Below are positions 52,467 through 62,853 of a stretch of 64,000 nucleotides of DNA, one piece after another. Each line of letters starts with the position of its first letter. Position 1 is the stretch's first letter. Below the pieces are notes generated by a model. It worked only from the letters and a program-made list of their open reading frames with translations. It was not told the DNA's origin and did not search any database. The position numbers were made by a program, and so were the translations under genes. Location: assembly GCA_001724265.1 (NCBI GenBank), contig MEDY01000041.1, positions 1-64,000 on the forward strand, written 5' to 3'. This DNA comes from Rhizaria sp. SCN 62-66. Lineage: Eukaryota; Rhizaria, unplaced.

Positions 52467-55400
52467 TTACTGCGTTGCGTTGGCGCGATCGATGTCGGGC
52501 TTGACCATGGTCATGAAGACCTGGGCCAGGTCCGTGTTGTTGACGCTGTAGCTGGAGACGGCCAGACGCACCTTGTTCTCCTCGACGCGGCGAAATACTG
52601 TCGCCAGCGTCGTCGCGCGCTGGTCGACGGTGAACTTGAGCGTCTGGCCGTGCGCTGACACCCACACGACACCGGGGAACGTGGTCTGCATGAAGCCGGC
52701 GATGTCCTGGTGCGCCTCCTCGGGCGCCGTGATCGTGACCTGGAAGCCGGAGCCGAAGCGCTCCTTGAGGTGCGTGGCCGTGCCGAGGCAGCGCAACCCG
52801 CCGCTGACCATGATGCCGATGCGGTTGCACAGCGCCTCGCACTCCTCCATCAGGTGTGTGGTCAGGATAACGGAACGGTTGGCCATCGTGGACGAGATGA
52901 GGCGCCACATCGAGCGGCGCGCCTGCGGGTCGATGCCGGTCGAGGGCTCGTCCAGGATCACGATCGGCGGGTTGCCGATGAGCGCGATGCCGACCGAGAG
53001 CTTGCGCTTGTTGCCGCCCGAGAGCGTGTCGGCGCGCTTGTTGGCGTACTCCTCGAGCGTCAGGTGGCGGATCAGCGCGGTCACGGCGCGGTCGACGTTG
53101 AAGCTAGCGACGCCCTTAAGGCGCGCGAACATGTTCAGGTTCTCGCGGACCGAGAGCTGCGGGGTGAAGGCGTCGAACTGGGGGCAGTAGCCGATGACCT
53201 GGGAGATGGCGCTGGCGTTGGTGAGGAGATCGAAGCCGCTGACGGTGGCCGTGCCGCTCGTGGGCTCGACATCACCAGTGACCATCTTCATCGCAGTCGT
53301 CTTACCAGCGCCGTTGGCACCGAGGAAGCCGAAGCACTCGCCCTTGGAGATCGAGTACGCGAGGTCCGAGACGGCGATGAAGGGCGCGCCCGTGGGAGTC
53401 TTGTACACCTTGCGGAGGCCGCGCAGCACGACGGGGAAGCGCTCGCTGTTGTCGTAGTCGCCGCGCAGCACGGCGGTGTGCTCAGCCGCCACGTCGGCGT
53501 CCTGCGGCGCGGCGCGCTCCTGGGGCGTGGGGAACATGATGTTCGCGGGCGTGCGCGCGAGTAGACGCGAAACGGCCCCGGTCTCGATGATGATAAGCAC
53601 GGCCAAGTAGAGCACGAACGACGCGACCATGCCGATGATGCTGCTGCCGGCGCGCTCGAACGAGAGGAGATCCGAGGTGTCGTTAGCAATCATGGTGGCG
53701 ACGAGACCCCAGACGAGGTTGGCGGGCGGAACCAGGAACACCAGGCCGCGGATGACACCTTCGGGCATGTTGATGAAGGAGGCGAGCGCATAGAGCAGCA
53801 TCACGCCGAGGCAGAGAACGTAGTTGAGGATGTAGATGAACGTCTGTGAGCGCGCGGGCTTGTCGGCCAGGAACGAGAGCATGTACGAGAAGGGGATCGA
53901 GGAGATGACAAAGAGCCAGTAGAGCAGCGCGGCGATGCCGAAGCGGGTGCCCATGTACATCTCCGAAATGCCGAAGGCGATGTTGCAGATGAAGATGACG
54001 AAGAATGGCAGGATGGAGCACGTGATGTCCCACATGGCGTGGCTGAGCCAGTACGTGATGCGCGACGCGCCCGAGATAAGCTGCAGGTGCTTGCTATTGT
54101 TGACGCGCTCCTGCACGATAAAGTAGGCGAAGCCCGAGATGACCATGAGCGCCACCATGACCATGCCGAAGCACGCGGCCACGGTGAGGAAGATGGCCTG
54201 CACAGCGCGGTTGTTGGTGAAGCTGCTCTCGCTGACCTCGACGTCGAGCGTCGGCGCGGGGCCCTTGCGGCCGAGCGCCTTGTGGCCCATCCGCAGCACG
54301 GCGTTGGTCATCGACACCAGCGTCGCGGGCAGTGCGTCGGGCGTGGTGATGTTGACTGCAATCGACAACGACAGCTTGCTCACGGTCGCGACCGAGGGCA
54401 GCGCGGGGACGTTCTCGGCGCCGCACGCCATCACCATCGCCGGGTACAGCAGCGCGCGCGAGCCGCGGAGCTCGAGCTGCTGGGTCAGATTGTTCAGCGA
54501 CGTGGGGTCCGCGCAAGTCACGTCGGCGAACTCGGCGGGGACGTCGGCACGCACCAGCTCGACGCCGTCGCTGTCGAGGTACGATGCGTAGCCAGTCATC
54601 AGGTCGCGCGCGGCCGCGGTCTCGGAGCCCAGCACGGGGGCGTAGACGGTGCGCGGGGCCGGGTAGAGGTCTTGGAACGCCAGCGGGCGCACGCTGCCGA
54701 AGTTGAAGACGAAGATCTGGACGAAGAAGAGGATACCGACGTACATGAGGATGGGGTTCATGAGCTGCCAGCGCAGGTGCGCGCCGTCGCGGAAGCTCGC
54801 GAGCGCACGCTTCTTATACAGCGCCGAGAAGAGCATGCACGCGACGCCGCGGTTGAGGCGGCGCGCGGCGTAGTCGTCGCCCCACATGTCGCTATCATCG
54901 CCCTCGCCCTCGGAGCCGCCGAGGGGGCCGCCCAACAGGGGCACGCTGTTGCTGATGCTGCTGCTGTTGTTGTTGCTACCAGAGCCGTAGCCTGTGTCAG
55001 CGGCGGCAGCGGCAGCGGCGGCGCGCGTCTCGTCGCTGTCGTCGTCGTTGACTGAGGCGGCGTTGGCGACGTTGAGGAAGACCTCCGTGAGCGACGTGAT
55101 GGTGACAGCGTAGGCCTCGACGCCCAGTGCGGCGCGCTCCGACTCGAGCGAGTCAAGCACGGGCGGCAGCGCCGAGACCGCGGCCATGGGCACCGCGTAC
55201 ACGATCACGCCCGCAGCGTCCGAGAGCAGCGTGAGCGCGGGCAGGAGCCGGCGCAGGTGCGTGTCGATGCGGGAGCCGCTGGTGGTGGTGACGCCCGCAC
55301 TGCCGGTAAAGCCGAGCGGGACCGGGGAGGCGAGGCCTTCCGCGGCCACGCCCGGCTGCGCGTGGCTGGCGCTGTTGTGCACTGCGGCGGCCGCGGTGCG

Positions 55401-57936
55401 CTCGGAGACCTTGGTAATGGTGAGCGTGTAGCCGGCGCCGTACGTCTGCTTGAGGTAGTGGACCGAGCCCATGGTCTGGAGCGAGCCGTCGGCCATGATG
55501 GCCACGCGGTCGCAGATCTCGGCCTCCTCCATCGAGTGCGTCGTGAGCACGATGGCGCGGTTCGCGCGCTCCTGCTGCAGCAACGCGCGCACCGAGGCCT
55601 GCGCCGCGACGTCCAGTCCTGAAGTCGGCTCGTCCAGGATCACCAGCTGCGGGTCACCGATCAGCGCCATGGCGAGCGACACGCGGCGCTTCTGCCCGCC
55701 CGAGAGCGTGCTGATCTGCGCCTCGGCCTTGCAGTCGCCCGCGGGACCCAGTCCGACGCGGTCGATCCAATCGTTCACAGCGCGCTCGCGCAGCGCCTCG
55801 GGGACGTTCTTGAGACGCGCGAAGATGTCGATGTGCTGGCGCACAGTGAGGTTGGGGTACTGGACGTCGTGCTGCGGGCAGATGCCCAGCGAGCGGCGCA
55901 CTAGGTCCATGTCGGTGCGGATGTCGTAGCCGTTGACGCGCGCGCTGCCGCCAGAGGGGCGATACAGGCCGGTCAGCATGTTGATCGTCGTCGTTTTACC
56001 AGCGCCGTTGTGGCCCAGCAGCGCGAAGAGCTCGCCGCGGTAGATGTCGAAGTTGAGCTTCTTGACGGCGACAAAGCCGCCGAAGGACTTGCGGAGACCG
56101 CGAATCTTGATCGACTCGTTGCCCAGGAGCGCGCCCACGGGGGGCTCAACGCGCGCATTGGGGTGCACGGGCGCGGGGGCGTTGAAGACGACGTCGTCGA
56201 CGGAGTAGCTGTCCTCGTCCTGCTCGGCGTCAAGGTTGCCGTAGCCGCTGCTGCTGCCATCACCGTTGACGAGCGAAGCGCCGAGTCCGCTGGCGCTGCC
56301 ACCGCGGCGCGCGCGGCTGCGGGAGACGCAGGGCCAGTAGCGCGGCATGCAGGGAAAGAATATGGGCTTGGGGACGCCGAACTCGCTGGGCATGACCTGC
56401 TGCGCGTAAATAGAGAGGATGAGCATGACAACGGTGCTAACGACCATCATGCCCAGGCCCGTGGCGACGGTGAAGCCGTTGCCGACGGCGATGTTGGAGA
56501 GCGTGACGGCCTCGACGTAGACAGTGCGGGCGAAGATCTCCTTGAGTGTGAAGGACAGCGCGCAGCTGGGGATGAGGCACACTAGCGCCATGAAGTGCGG
56601 GTTCGAGGTCTGCGAGACGCCGAACACGGCGGCGCTGGCGAGCGTGTAGGCAAACGAGCCCACGAGCTGCGCCGTGCGCGCGGTGGAGAAAAAGGTCGAG
56701 ATAAACAGCGCGTAGGCGATGTTGGCGAGCGCGCTGAGGAAGAAGACGAGGAACATGACGATGAAGGACACGTTATTGATGATCGAGACGGCGGAGATGA
56801 GTGCGATAAGCAGCGCCGTGACCGTCATGGTGATGGCGAAGACGATCGCCCAGGAGCCCAGCAGAGCGGTGACGGGGGCGCCCATCATGCGCATGAGCTC
56901 GAACATGCGCGTCTCCTTCTCCATGACGATCGAGGTGAGCACCTGCATGAAGCCGATCGAGATGACGGCGGTGATGATGAAGGGCAGCATCGACGACGTC
57001 GAGGAAAAAAATTTCGACTTCTTGATCGGCAGTAACGCCTCCGAGGCGACGGTGTAGGTGAACGAGGCGGAGACTTCGGCGGCCGTGGGCAGCGTGTCCT
57101 GTGGGTTGAAGCGGACGGCGCCGTGCTGCTGCAGCACGCGCGCGCGCACGGCCTCGACCAGCATGAAGGCGCCGTTGGACAGGAACTGGTCGTAGCCGAT
57201 GCTGCTGTCGCGGTAGTCGTCGCTAATGAAGGATGGGTTGTAGTTAAAGTATGAGACGGGGTAGGCTGTGCGGATGCGCACGGTGTGGATGTTGTCTTTC
57301 TCGTCGTAAGACTCAGAGACGCCCGCAGCGACGTCGGTGGTATAGTAGTCGGTCACGGCTTTGTTGAGCTCCTTCTCCGTCTCGTAGTATAGAATGTTGG
57401 CCGCGGGCAGGGTGGTGTTTTGCGTGAGAATGGCGATGAAATCGTTGTAGGACTCAGTAGGCCCAGCATAACCGATAAAGTAGTTGTTGCTACGGAAGCT
57501 TTCGATGCCTTTGTTCAGGGTAAAGTCAGTCTGGCGCAGAGCAGCGGGCAAGCCAGGAAGCAATGAGGTGACCTCATCACCGTCGATGATGAGAAAGAGT
57601 AGGAAAGGGATGAGAGGAACAAGGACCTCAATCAACACGCTCTTCCTGTGATCATGAGCAAGGCGAGGAAGAGGAGGGCGGCAACGGAGAGGCAAAAACA
57701 AAGTGACAGAAAAACAACAGAAATGAGTGAATAGAAAACACAGGTCTAATCAATATTCAAATAGTTTCGCTTCTTAGAAGTTGTGCTATAACGCAGTAAA
57801 GTGTGAGTTAGGAGGATGAGACGTCGACGGGCTAGGGGTGGATGCTTCACGGCTTCTTGACATTTCTCATGTTGACGTACCAAGCACGACGCCTAAGCGT
57901 GTAGTTTTTAAACAACAAATTCTTCATTTGTGTCAT
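52467..57936 (-). CDS. ABCA-subfamily full ABC transporter
   Basis: ABCA transporters are two-halved pumps, usually moving lipids. A 56-base first exon (57936-57881, start MTQMKNLLFKNYTLRRRAW) joins in phase 2 to the single long exon 57645-52467 through GTACGT...CACAG, giving 1744 residues and TAA. In order: N-terminal anchor (about 20-40); first extracellular loop (about 45-270), short for the family; six membrane spans to about 470; NBD1 with Walker A GHNGAGKT (about 561), LSGGQ (about 662) and ILDEPTSGLD (about 685); a regulatory linker; and the second membrane half. NBD2 follows with Walker A GANGAGKT (about 1459), LSGGNKRK (about 1556) and ILDEPSTGIDP. Both Walker and signature motifs look intact, so it should be active. 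The first exon completes the conserved Trp before the anchor, which supports the splice. Confidence 0.93.
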
Positions 57937-58515
57937 AGCGAAAAAAGAGAAATTAGGCCCGAAAAGGAACCAGGAACCGCTCGTTTTGTTCGTCACACAA
58001 AGTTTACGGCAACCGTCATGTCAACACCGATCCAATCCAACCACAAAAAAAAATTTACTTTTCGGCGACGTGACCGCTTCATGCAAAGTTGCCCTGCAAC
58101 GCCAAGTTTTCTGTCTTTTACACTCTACAACACACTTTGTTTTTCAGAGAATAAACCTGTTTTCAAGATGAAAAATACTAGAAAAACGAGTAAGATATGT
58201 GGTGACTGAGTTGTACATGATACTACGACAAATTTCCAGCATTTTGCATCCCATCCTTCACTTTTGCCGTGTGTGAGAGCGCGGACTGCATACTCTCATC
58301 ATGCCTACAAAAGCACATTAATGAACATCTATAATCGAAAGCATACATATGTTGTCTTTTACATATGATGTATTAGTTATAGCACAGAGCTGATACATTG
58401 AAGCACTAGATATGACTTGAATTCACTTATATTAATAACATGGGTCACCTTCACCTTGCACAACAGCCAAAGCCACTGCAATGCACTGTGTGTCTACAAC
58501 ATTGCGATCGGGGTC
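57937..58515. other. Intergenic region between the RING gene and the ABCA gene
   Basis: AT-rich, with the ABCA promoter side and the RING gene 3' flank. A 123-codon + strand frame at 57838-58209 overlaps ABCA exon 1 and has no recognisable content. Confidence 0.45.
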
Positions 58516-61500
58516 TCACCGTGCTCCGGGCTCGCGCCTACGGGCCCGGGCCGCAACTTGCGCATCCACGTGCTCATTTGCAGCCGCTGCCGCAGCCGCC
58601 GCTGCTGCGGCAGTGGCAGCGGCACGCGCGTCGTTGTTGTCACGCATTTCAACAGGAGCAGCACCACGAGCGGCATCCCGTGCAGCAGCAGCAGCAGCAG
58701 CAGCGGCGTCGGTCGCGGCGTCCAGTTCGCGCTCCATGCGTCCCGCGCGGCGCACCATGGCGCTGACGTCCTGGCGGCACGTGGGACACGCGCTGCTGCG
58801 CTCGAACCACTTCTTGACGCACGCGACGTGGAACGGGTGCATGCACGGCGGGCGCGTGATCTCGGCGCCGACCTCGAACGCGTCCAGACACACGGGGCAC
58901 TCAACGTCAACCATGGCCGCCGCCATCGACGCTGTGACCGTGGCGCGCGCCAGCGCGTGCAGGACGCTGCGCTGCAGAGGGCCGTCGAGGTCGCGGGCGG
59001 CGCGCTGTGCGAGCCGACCCTGCATGAGGTGGACGATGGGGCCGACGTCCTCCACCTCAGCCAGGCGGCGCATCATCCTTGCAAAGCCCTCGTCGCCGCT
59101 GTCGTTGTCGCTCGAGTCAAACATGTGGTTGCGGCCGCCGCCGCCGTCGCCGCCGACGCCGTCGTCGTAGTCGCTGTGAAACTCGTCGGACATGGCTGCG
59201 TCCGAGTCAGCCTCAAAGGACGCGTCGCCGTCCTCGTCTTCGTCCTCATCCTCGTCGTCGCCGCTGTCGTCGGTGCCGCTCATGCCGACGGGGCGGGCGA
59301 CGTCGCTGTCGCTGGGGCTCGTATCGCCGTCGCCACTGCTCGCGCCAGACGTGGTGTCAGACACGTCCGACCCGCTGAGGTCCTCGTCCGAGCCATCCAC
59401 GGCGCGGAACAGCGAGTCCAGCTCCCCCTCGTCGTACGCCACGCCGTTGATCAAATTGCCGTTATCACCGCGGTTAGCAGCGTTGGCGCGGTCGTTCGCG
59501 GCGGCGGGGCGGCGGAACACAGGGTCGTTGGCGCTCAGCTCGCGGTCGCTATCGTGATCGCTCACCTGCGCCGCGCCTCCATCGCCGCCAGCACGCGCAA
59601 CGTGTTGCTGCGCGCGCTCTCCGCGGTTGTCACGGTCGAAGCTCTCGTCGCGGTCGCGGCGGTCACGACCGGAGCCCTCCCCTGCGGCGGCGACGGCGGC
59701 GATGCGTTGGCGGCGCTGCAGGCGGGCCGCGCGGCGCTGCCCGGCGACCTCGTCCCGCCGCCGTTGCACCGCCGCGGGGTCCGGCTGCCACCCGTCCTCG
59801 TCTCCATCTCCGTCCGCGCCTGCGCGCCCGGCGGCGGCGGAGGCGGCGGCGGCGGCGTCGCGCCAGAGCGCGCGGTGCTCGGCGTGGAAGGCCTCGCGCC
59901 GCGCCGCGCGCCGCGCCTCGCGCCGCGCCACCTGCTCGGCGCGCCGCTCGCGTCGTGCCTCACGCATCTGCCGGCGCTCGTCCCGGTGATCGAGGCGCAG
60001 CGCACGGCGGCCGAGCGCCGCGCCGCGGCGCTGGAGCCAGCGCTCGCGGCGCTGCGCGTCACGTTCTTCCGCGAGCGCTTGGTGGCGCCGGGCCGCCTCG
60101 TCCGCGGCGCGTTCGCCGCCGTTGCCGGCGTTGCGGCCGTTGCGGGCGGGAATGGCGGGCCTGGCCGCCAGGCCCCGGAGCGCGACGTCACGGGCCGCCT
60201 CTGCGTTGCGGCGGGCCGCATCCGCGTTCCGCTGGGCCTCGGCAGCGTCGCGGGCATTAATCGCGACCACTTCGCGGACGAGCTCGGCATATTCGAGTGC
60301 GCCGCCGGCGTCCCGATGGAGGTGTGCATGCCCGAAGTGTGCGCGCCCCCCCGCGCGCGCGCCGCCGTCTTCGTTAGCGAGCCGCACGTGCGCGGCCTCG
60401 CTGCACACGCACATCTGGTCCGTGGCCCACGTCTGCGCGGTCAGCGGCAGCGCGGCGGCCGAGAGCAACCCCCGACAGTGGCGCCAATCAAGCAACTGGG
60501 TCATGAGGCGCAAGGTCCGCGCGGCGTCCGCACCGGGGTCGCCGAGCGGGGGAACGCCGCCGCTGCAGACTACAGCAAACGCGGCAGCGGTGTCCGAGGC
60601 CGGGAGGTAGTCAAGCAAAGCAAGTTGCTGGCTGCGACCCGCGCGCACAGCACCGACCCCAGCGCCAGCATCCGCGCTGGCGCCAGCGTTCCCGGCACTA
60701 GAACCGTCAGAAAGAGCAGCACTGCCGTTCGCACTCACACTTGCAGCGTTCGCCGCCGCTGCCGCCGCAGCAGCAGCAGCAGCGGCCGCAGCCGCAGTGG
60801 TAGTGAAAAGGGCAGAGGCACTCGCGTGCGCGGCACGAGCGTTGCCGTCCGCCGCGGGGGCGTTGTGGGACAGAAGCGGCAGCATCTGTGCATGCAACAC
60901 AGTGTAACCCAGCTTGTCGAACGCATTGCAGGTGTATCCCGCAGATGCGGCCCGCCCCGGCCGCGCGCGCAAGTCGGCCTCGCGCGCCTGGGTCCAGTTA
61001 AGCTCGTCCTCGGGCGTCACGGCCGCCGTTGCAGCTAGCTCGAGCGCCGCCGCAGCGGCCGCAGCCCGCGCGGCGGCCAGTTGTGCCGTCAGATCTGCGC
61101 GCACGGCCCGCTGCGCAGCGCTGTCGGCCTGGCCCGCTGGCGCCGCCTCCGCCGCCAAGGCAACGCAACGAGTCTCGCAGAGGCGCAGCGCCCGGGCGAG
61201 CGCCGCCGCGTCCGCGCAGGCCCGCGCGGCAGCGTCGCAAACGTGCCCGTACCTGTGTGCATGCATCCGGTGCTCCGCAGCCAGCGCGGGCGCAGCGCTG
61301 ATCTCCAGCTCGACGTGCGTGCGCGTGCCGACGCAGCCCCACACGACGGCGCGGTGCCCGTACGGCGCGCGCACCACGGCCACGGGCGCGCCCTCGGCCG
61401 CGGCTACGGGCACCGCGCCGGCCGCGGCCACGGGCGCAGGACGGTCGCGCGCGAGGGCCAGGTGCGCGTTCATGACGCGGTGCGTGGCCTGCGCCAATGC

Positions 61501-62853
61501 GTGCGAGGGCGCGCTGGCGGGAGGGTTCGTGGACCCATCCACGGACGCGCCCAGGGACGTGCTCAGGATCACGTGCGCGGGCACGAACGGCGCCCGGACC
61601 GAGTCTTGAATCGCGAGAGTAACGGCGGGGGCTGCTGCTGCTGGAGCTGCAGCGGCAGCGGCTGCAAGCAAGCTGGCGTGTTGACACTGTGCATTGATGT
61701 CGTGATTTTCGGCATCATCGGAGACACACGGCGCGTCTTGGGACCCAAATGACCCAGACAGAGGTGTTAACGAGCTGGTCGCAGACAAAGCCGTAAGGAA
61801 GGTGATAGCGTGCCTCTTGATCGCCCTCGTTAGGGTTTCCGCGGCGGGGGCTGCAGCCGCGGCCTCACTTTGAGGCGGCGCAGCCTGGCTTCCCGCGAGC
61901 GACGACGACTCTTGCGCTGCTTGCTGCGGGGAGTTTTGTGCGAGCGCCGAGTTCACCGCCTGGCGGGCCTCAGCTTCCACATCCTCGGCAAACGTGCCTT
62001 CCCGTCTCTGCATATCAGTCTGCAGCTCTGTGGTGTAGTCTTGGAGCGCATGTGCCAGCGGGTACTCGCGCTCGGTGTCGTCGTAGTGCCGGTAGCGGAT
62101 GCAGGCACCATCGCGCGGCACGCACAGCTCCACGCCGTACACCACGGGCTCGCCGAACAGGTCCGCCGCGTGCAGGTCGCCCATGCGCACTGGCAGCGCC
62201 ACGTGCTGCTGCGGCTGCGGCTGCGGGTGCTGCAGTTGTTGCTGCCGCCCCGGCTGTCTCTGCTGCTGCGGGTCGCCGGCGGCGGCGTAGGCGGGTGCGA
62301 GGCGCGCGAGCTGCGCCAGCCGCTCCGTGAGCAGAAACATGAACGCGTCGCGCAGCGTGCTTTGGTCCCACTCGGCGAGGCTGGGCGGAAGCCATAGGCG
62401 GATGCGCACACGTTGCAACAGGAAGTCGGGCGCGTCGCGCGCGGGTTCCGGCGCCAGCACCGAGGCCGGGGGCGCCAGGCCCAGCGGCCGCACGGCCACA
62501 GTCGCGGGCAGCGGGCGCAGGAAGAGCAGCGGGAACAGGCGGGCGGCGGCCGCGGGGCTGAGGTACACCGTGTCGTCGCGGGGAGGCCCGTTTCCGTCGG
62601 CGCAGGAGTAGCGGGCGGCGACGGCCGGGGGGAAGCGGGTCGACAGCAGAAACGGGCATTCAGGCGCCGTGGGGTAGTTAGGAAACTGGAGCGCAATAAG
62701 CCAGTTGTCGCGCGCGTTGCAGCTAAGGCGGGTGGCGTCAGTGAGGTAGACTATTGCGTCGTCAGCTGCGTTGGCAGAGGCATCGGTGCCCCATGCTGCA
62801 GGGTCGAGCACGCTCAGACGCAGCGGACGGGCGTCCCAGACTTGCGCTGACAT
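58516..62853 (-). CDS. Large RING-H2 protein, candidate E3 ubiquitin ligase
   Basis: This is a single exon of 1445 residues, ATG at 62853 to TGA. A C3H2C3 RING lies near the C-terminus (about 1319-1363), starting CPVCLDAFEVG. PPCMHPFH supplies the two His ligands, and WFERSSACPTCR closes the motif. All eight ligands are present, so E2 binding is expected and E3 ligase activity is likely. The N-terminal 400 residues look folded (LRLSVLDPAAW, NWLIALQFPNYP and VRIRLWLPPSLAEWD) but I cannot assign a domain. The middle is Ala-rich with a dense Arg/Glu/Ala coiled coil (about 860-1000), then an Asp/Glu/Ser acidic block just before the RING. No membrane span is seen. The frame is open further upstream, and another ATG (62976) would add 41 residues. 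The substrate is unknown. Confidence 0.85.
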   Translation of the reverse strand: MSAQVWDARPLRLSVLDPAAWGTDASANAADDAIVYLTDATRLSCNARDNWLIALQFPNYPTAPECPFLLSTRFPPAVAARYSCADGNGPPRDDTVYLSPAAAARLFPLLFLRPLPATVAVRPLGLAPPASVLAPEPARDAPDFLLQRVRIRLWLPPSLAEWDQSTLRDAFMFLLTERLAQLARLAPAYAAAGDPQQQRQPGRQQQLQHPQPQPQQHVALPVRMGDLHAADLFGEPVVYGVELCVPRDGACIRYRHYDDTEREYPLAHALQDYTTELQTDMQRREGTFAEDVEAEARQAVNSALAQNSPQQAAQESSSLAGSQAAPPQSEAAAAAPAAETLTRAIKRHAITFLTALSATSSLTPLSGSFGSQDAPCVSDDAENHDINAQCQHASLLAAAAAAAPAAAAPAVTLAIQDSVRAPFVPAHVILSTSLGASVDGSTNPPASAPSHALAQATHRVMNAHLALARDRPAPVAAAGAVPVAAAEGAPVAVVRAPYGHRAVVWGCVGTRTHVELEISAAPALAAEHRMHAHRYGHVCDAAARACADAAALARALRLCETRCVALAAEAAPAGQADSAAQRAVRADLTAQLAAARAAAAAAALELAATAAVTPEDELNWTQAREADLRARPGRAASAGYTCNAFDKLGYTVLHAQMLPLLSHNAPAADGNARAAHASASALFTTTAAAAAAAAAAAAAAANAASVSANGSAALSDGSSAGNAGASADAGAGVGAVRAGRSQQLALLDYLPASDTAAAFAVVCSGGVPPLGDPGADAARTLRLMTQLLDWRHCRGLLSAAALPLTAQTWATDQMCVCSEAAHVRLANEDGGARAGGRAHFGHAHLHRDAGGALEYAELVREVVAINARDAAEAQRNADAARRNAEAARDVALRGLAARPAIPARNGRNAGNGGERAADEAARRHQALAEERDAQRRERWLQRRGAALGRRALRLDHRDERRQMREARRERRAEQVARREARRAARREAFHAEHRALWRDAAAAASAAAGRAGADGDGDEDGWQPDPAAVQRRRDEVAGQRRAARLQRRQRIAAVAAAGEGSGRDRRDRDESFDRDNRGERAQQHVARAGGDGGAAQVSDHDSDRELSANDPVFRRPAAANDRANAANRGDNGNLINGVAYDEGELDSLFRAVDGSDEDLSGSDVSDTTSGASSGDGDTSPSDSDVARPVGMSGTDDSGDDEDEDEDEDGDASFEADSDAAMSDEFHSDYDDGVGGDGGGGRNHMFDSSDNDSGDEGFARMMRRLAEVEDVGPIVHLMQGRLAQRAARDLDGPLQRSVLHALARATVTASMAAAMVDVECPVCLDAFEVGAEITRPPCMHPFHVACVKKWFERSSACPTCRQDVSAMVRRAGRMERELDAATDAAAAAAAAARDAARGAAPVEMRDNNDARAAATAAAAAAAAAAANEHVDAQVAARARRREPGAR

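Noticed and set aside
57838-58209. 123-codon + strand ORF
   Set aside because: It overlaps ABCA exon 1 and its promoter, and has a basic, unrecognisable sequence and poor codon use.
58417-61038. 873-codon + strand open frame opposite the RING gene
   Set aside because: It is a shadow of the RING gene on the other strand: GC-rich DNA without AT-rich codons leaves all frames open, and the - strand frame has a complete RING.
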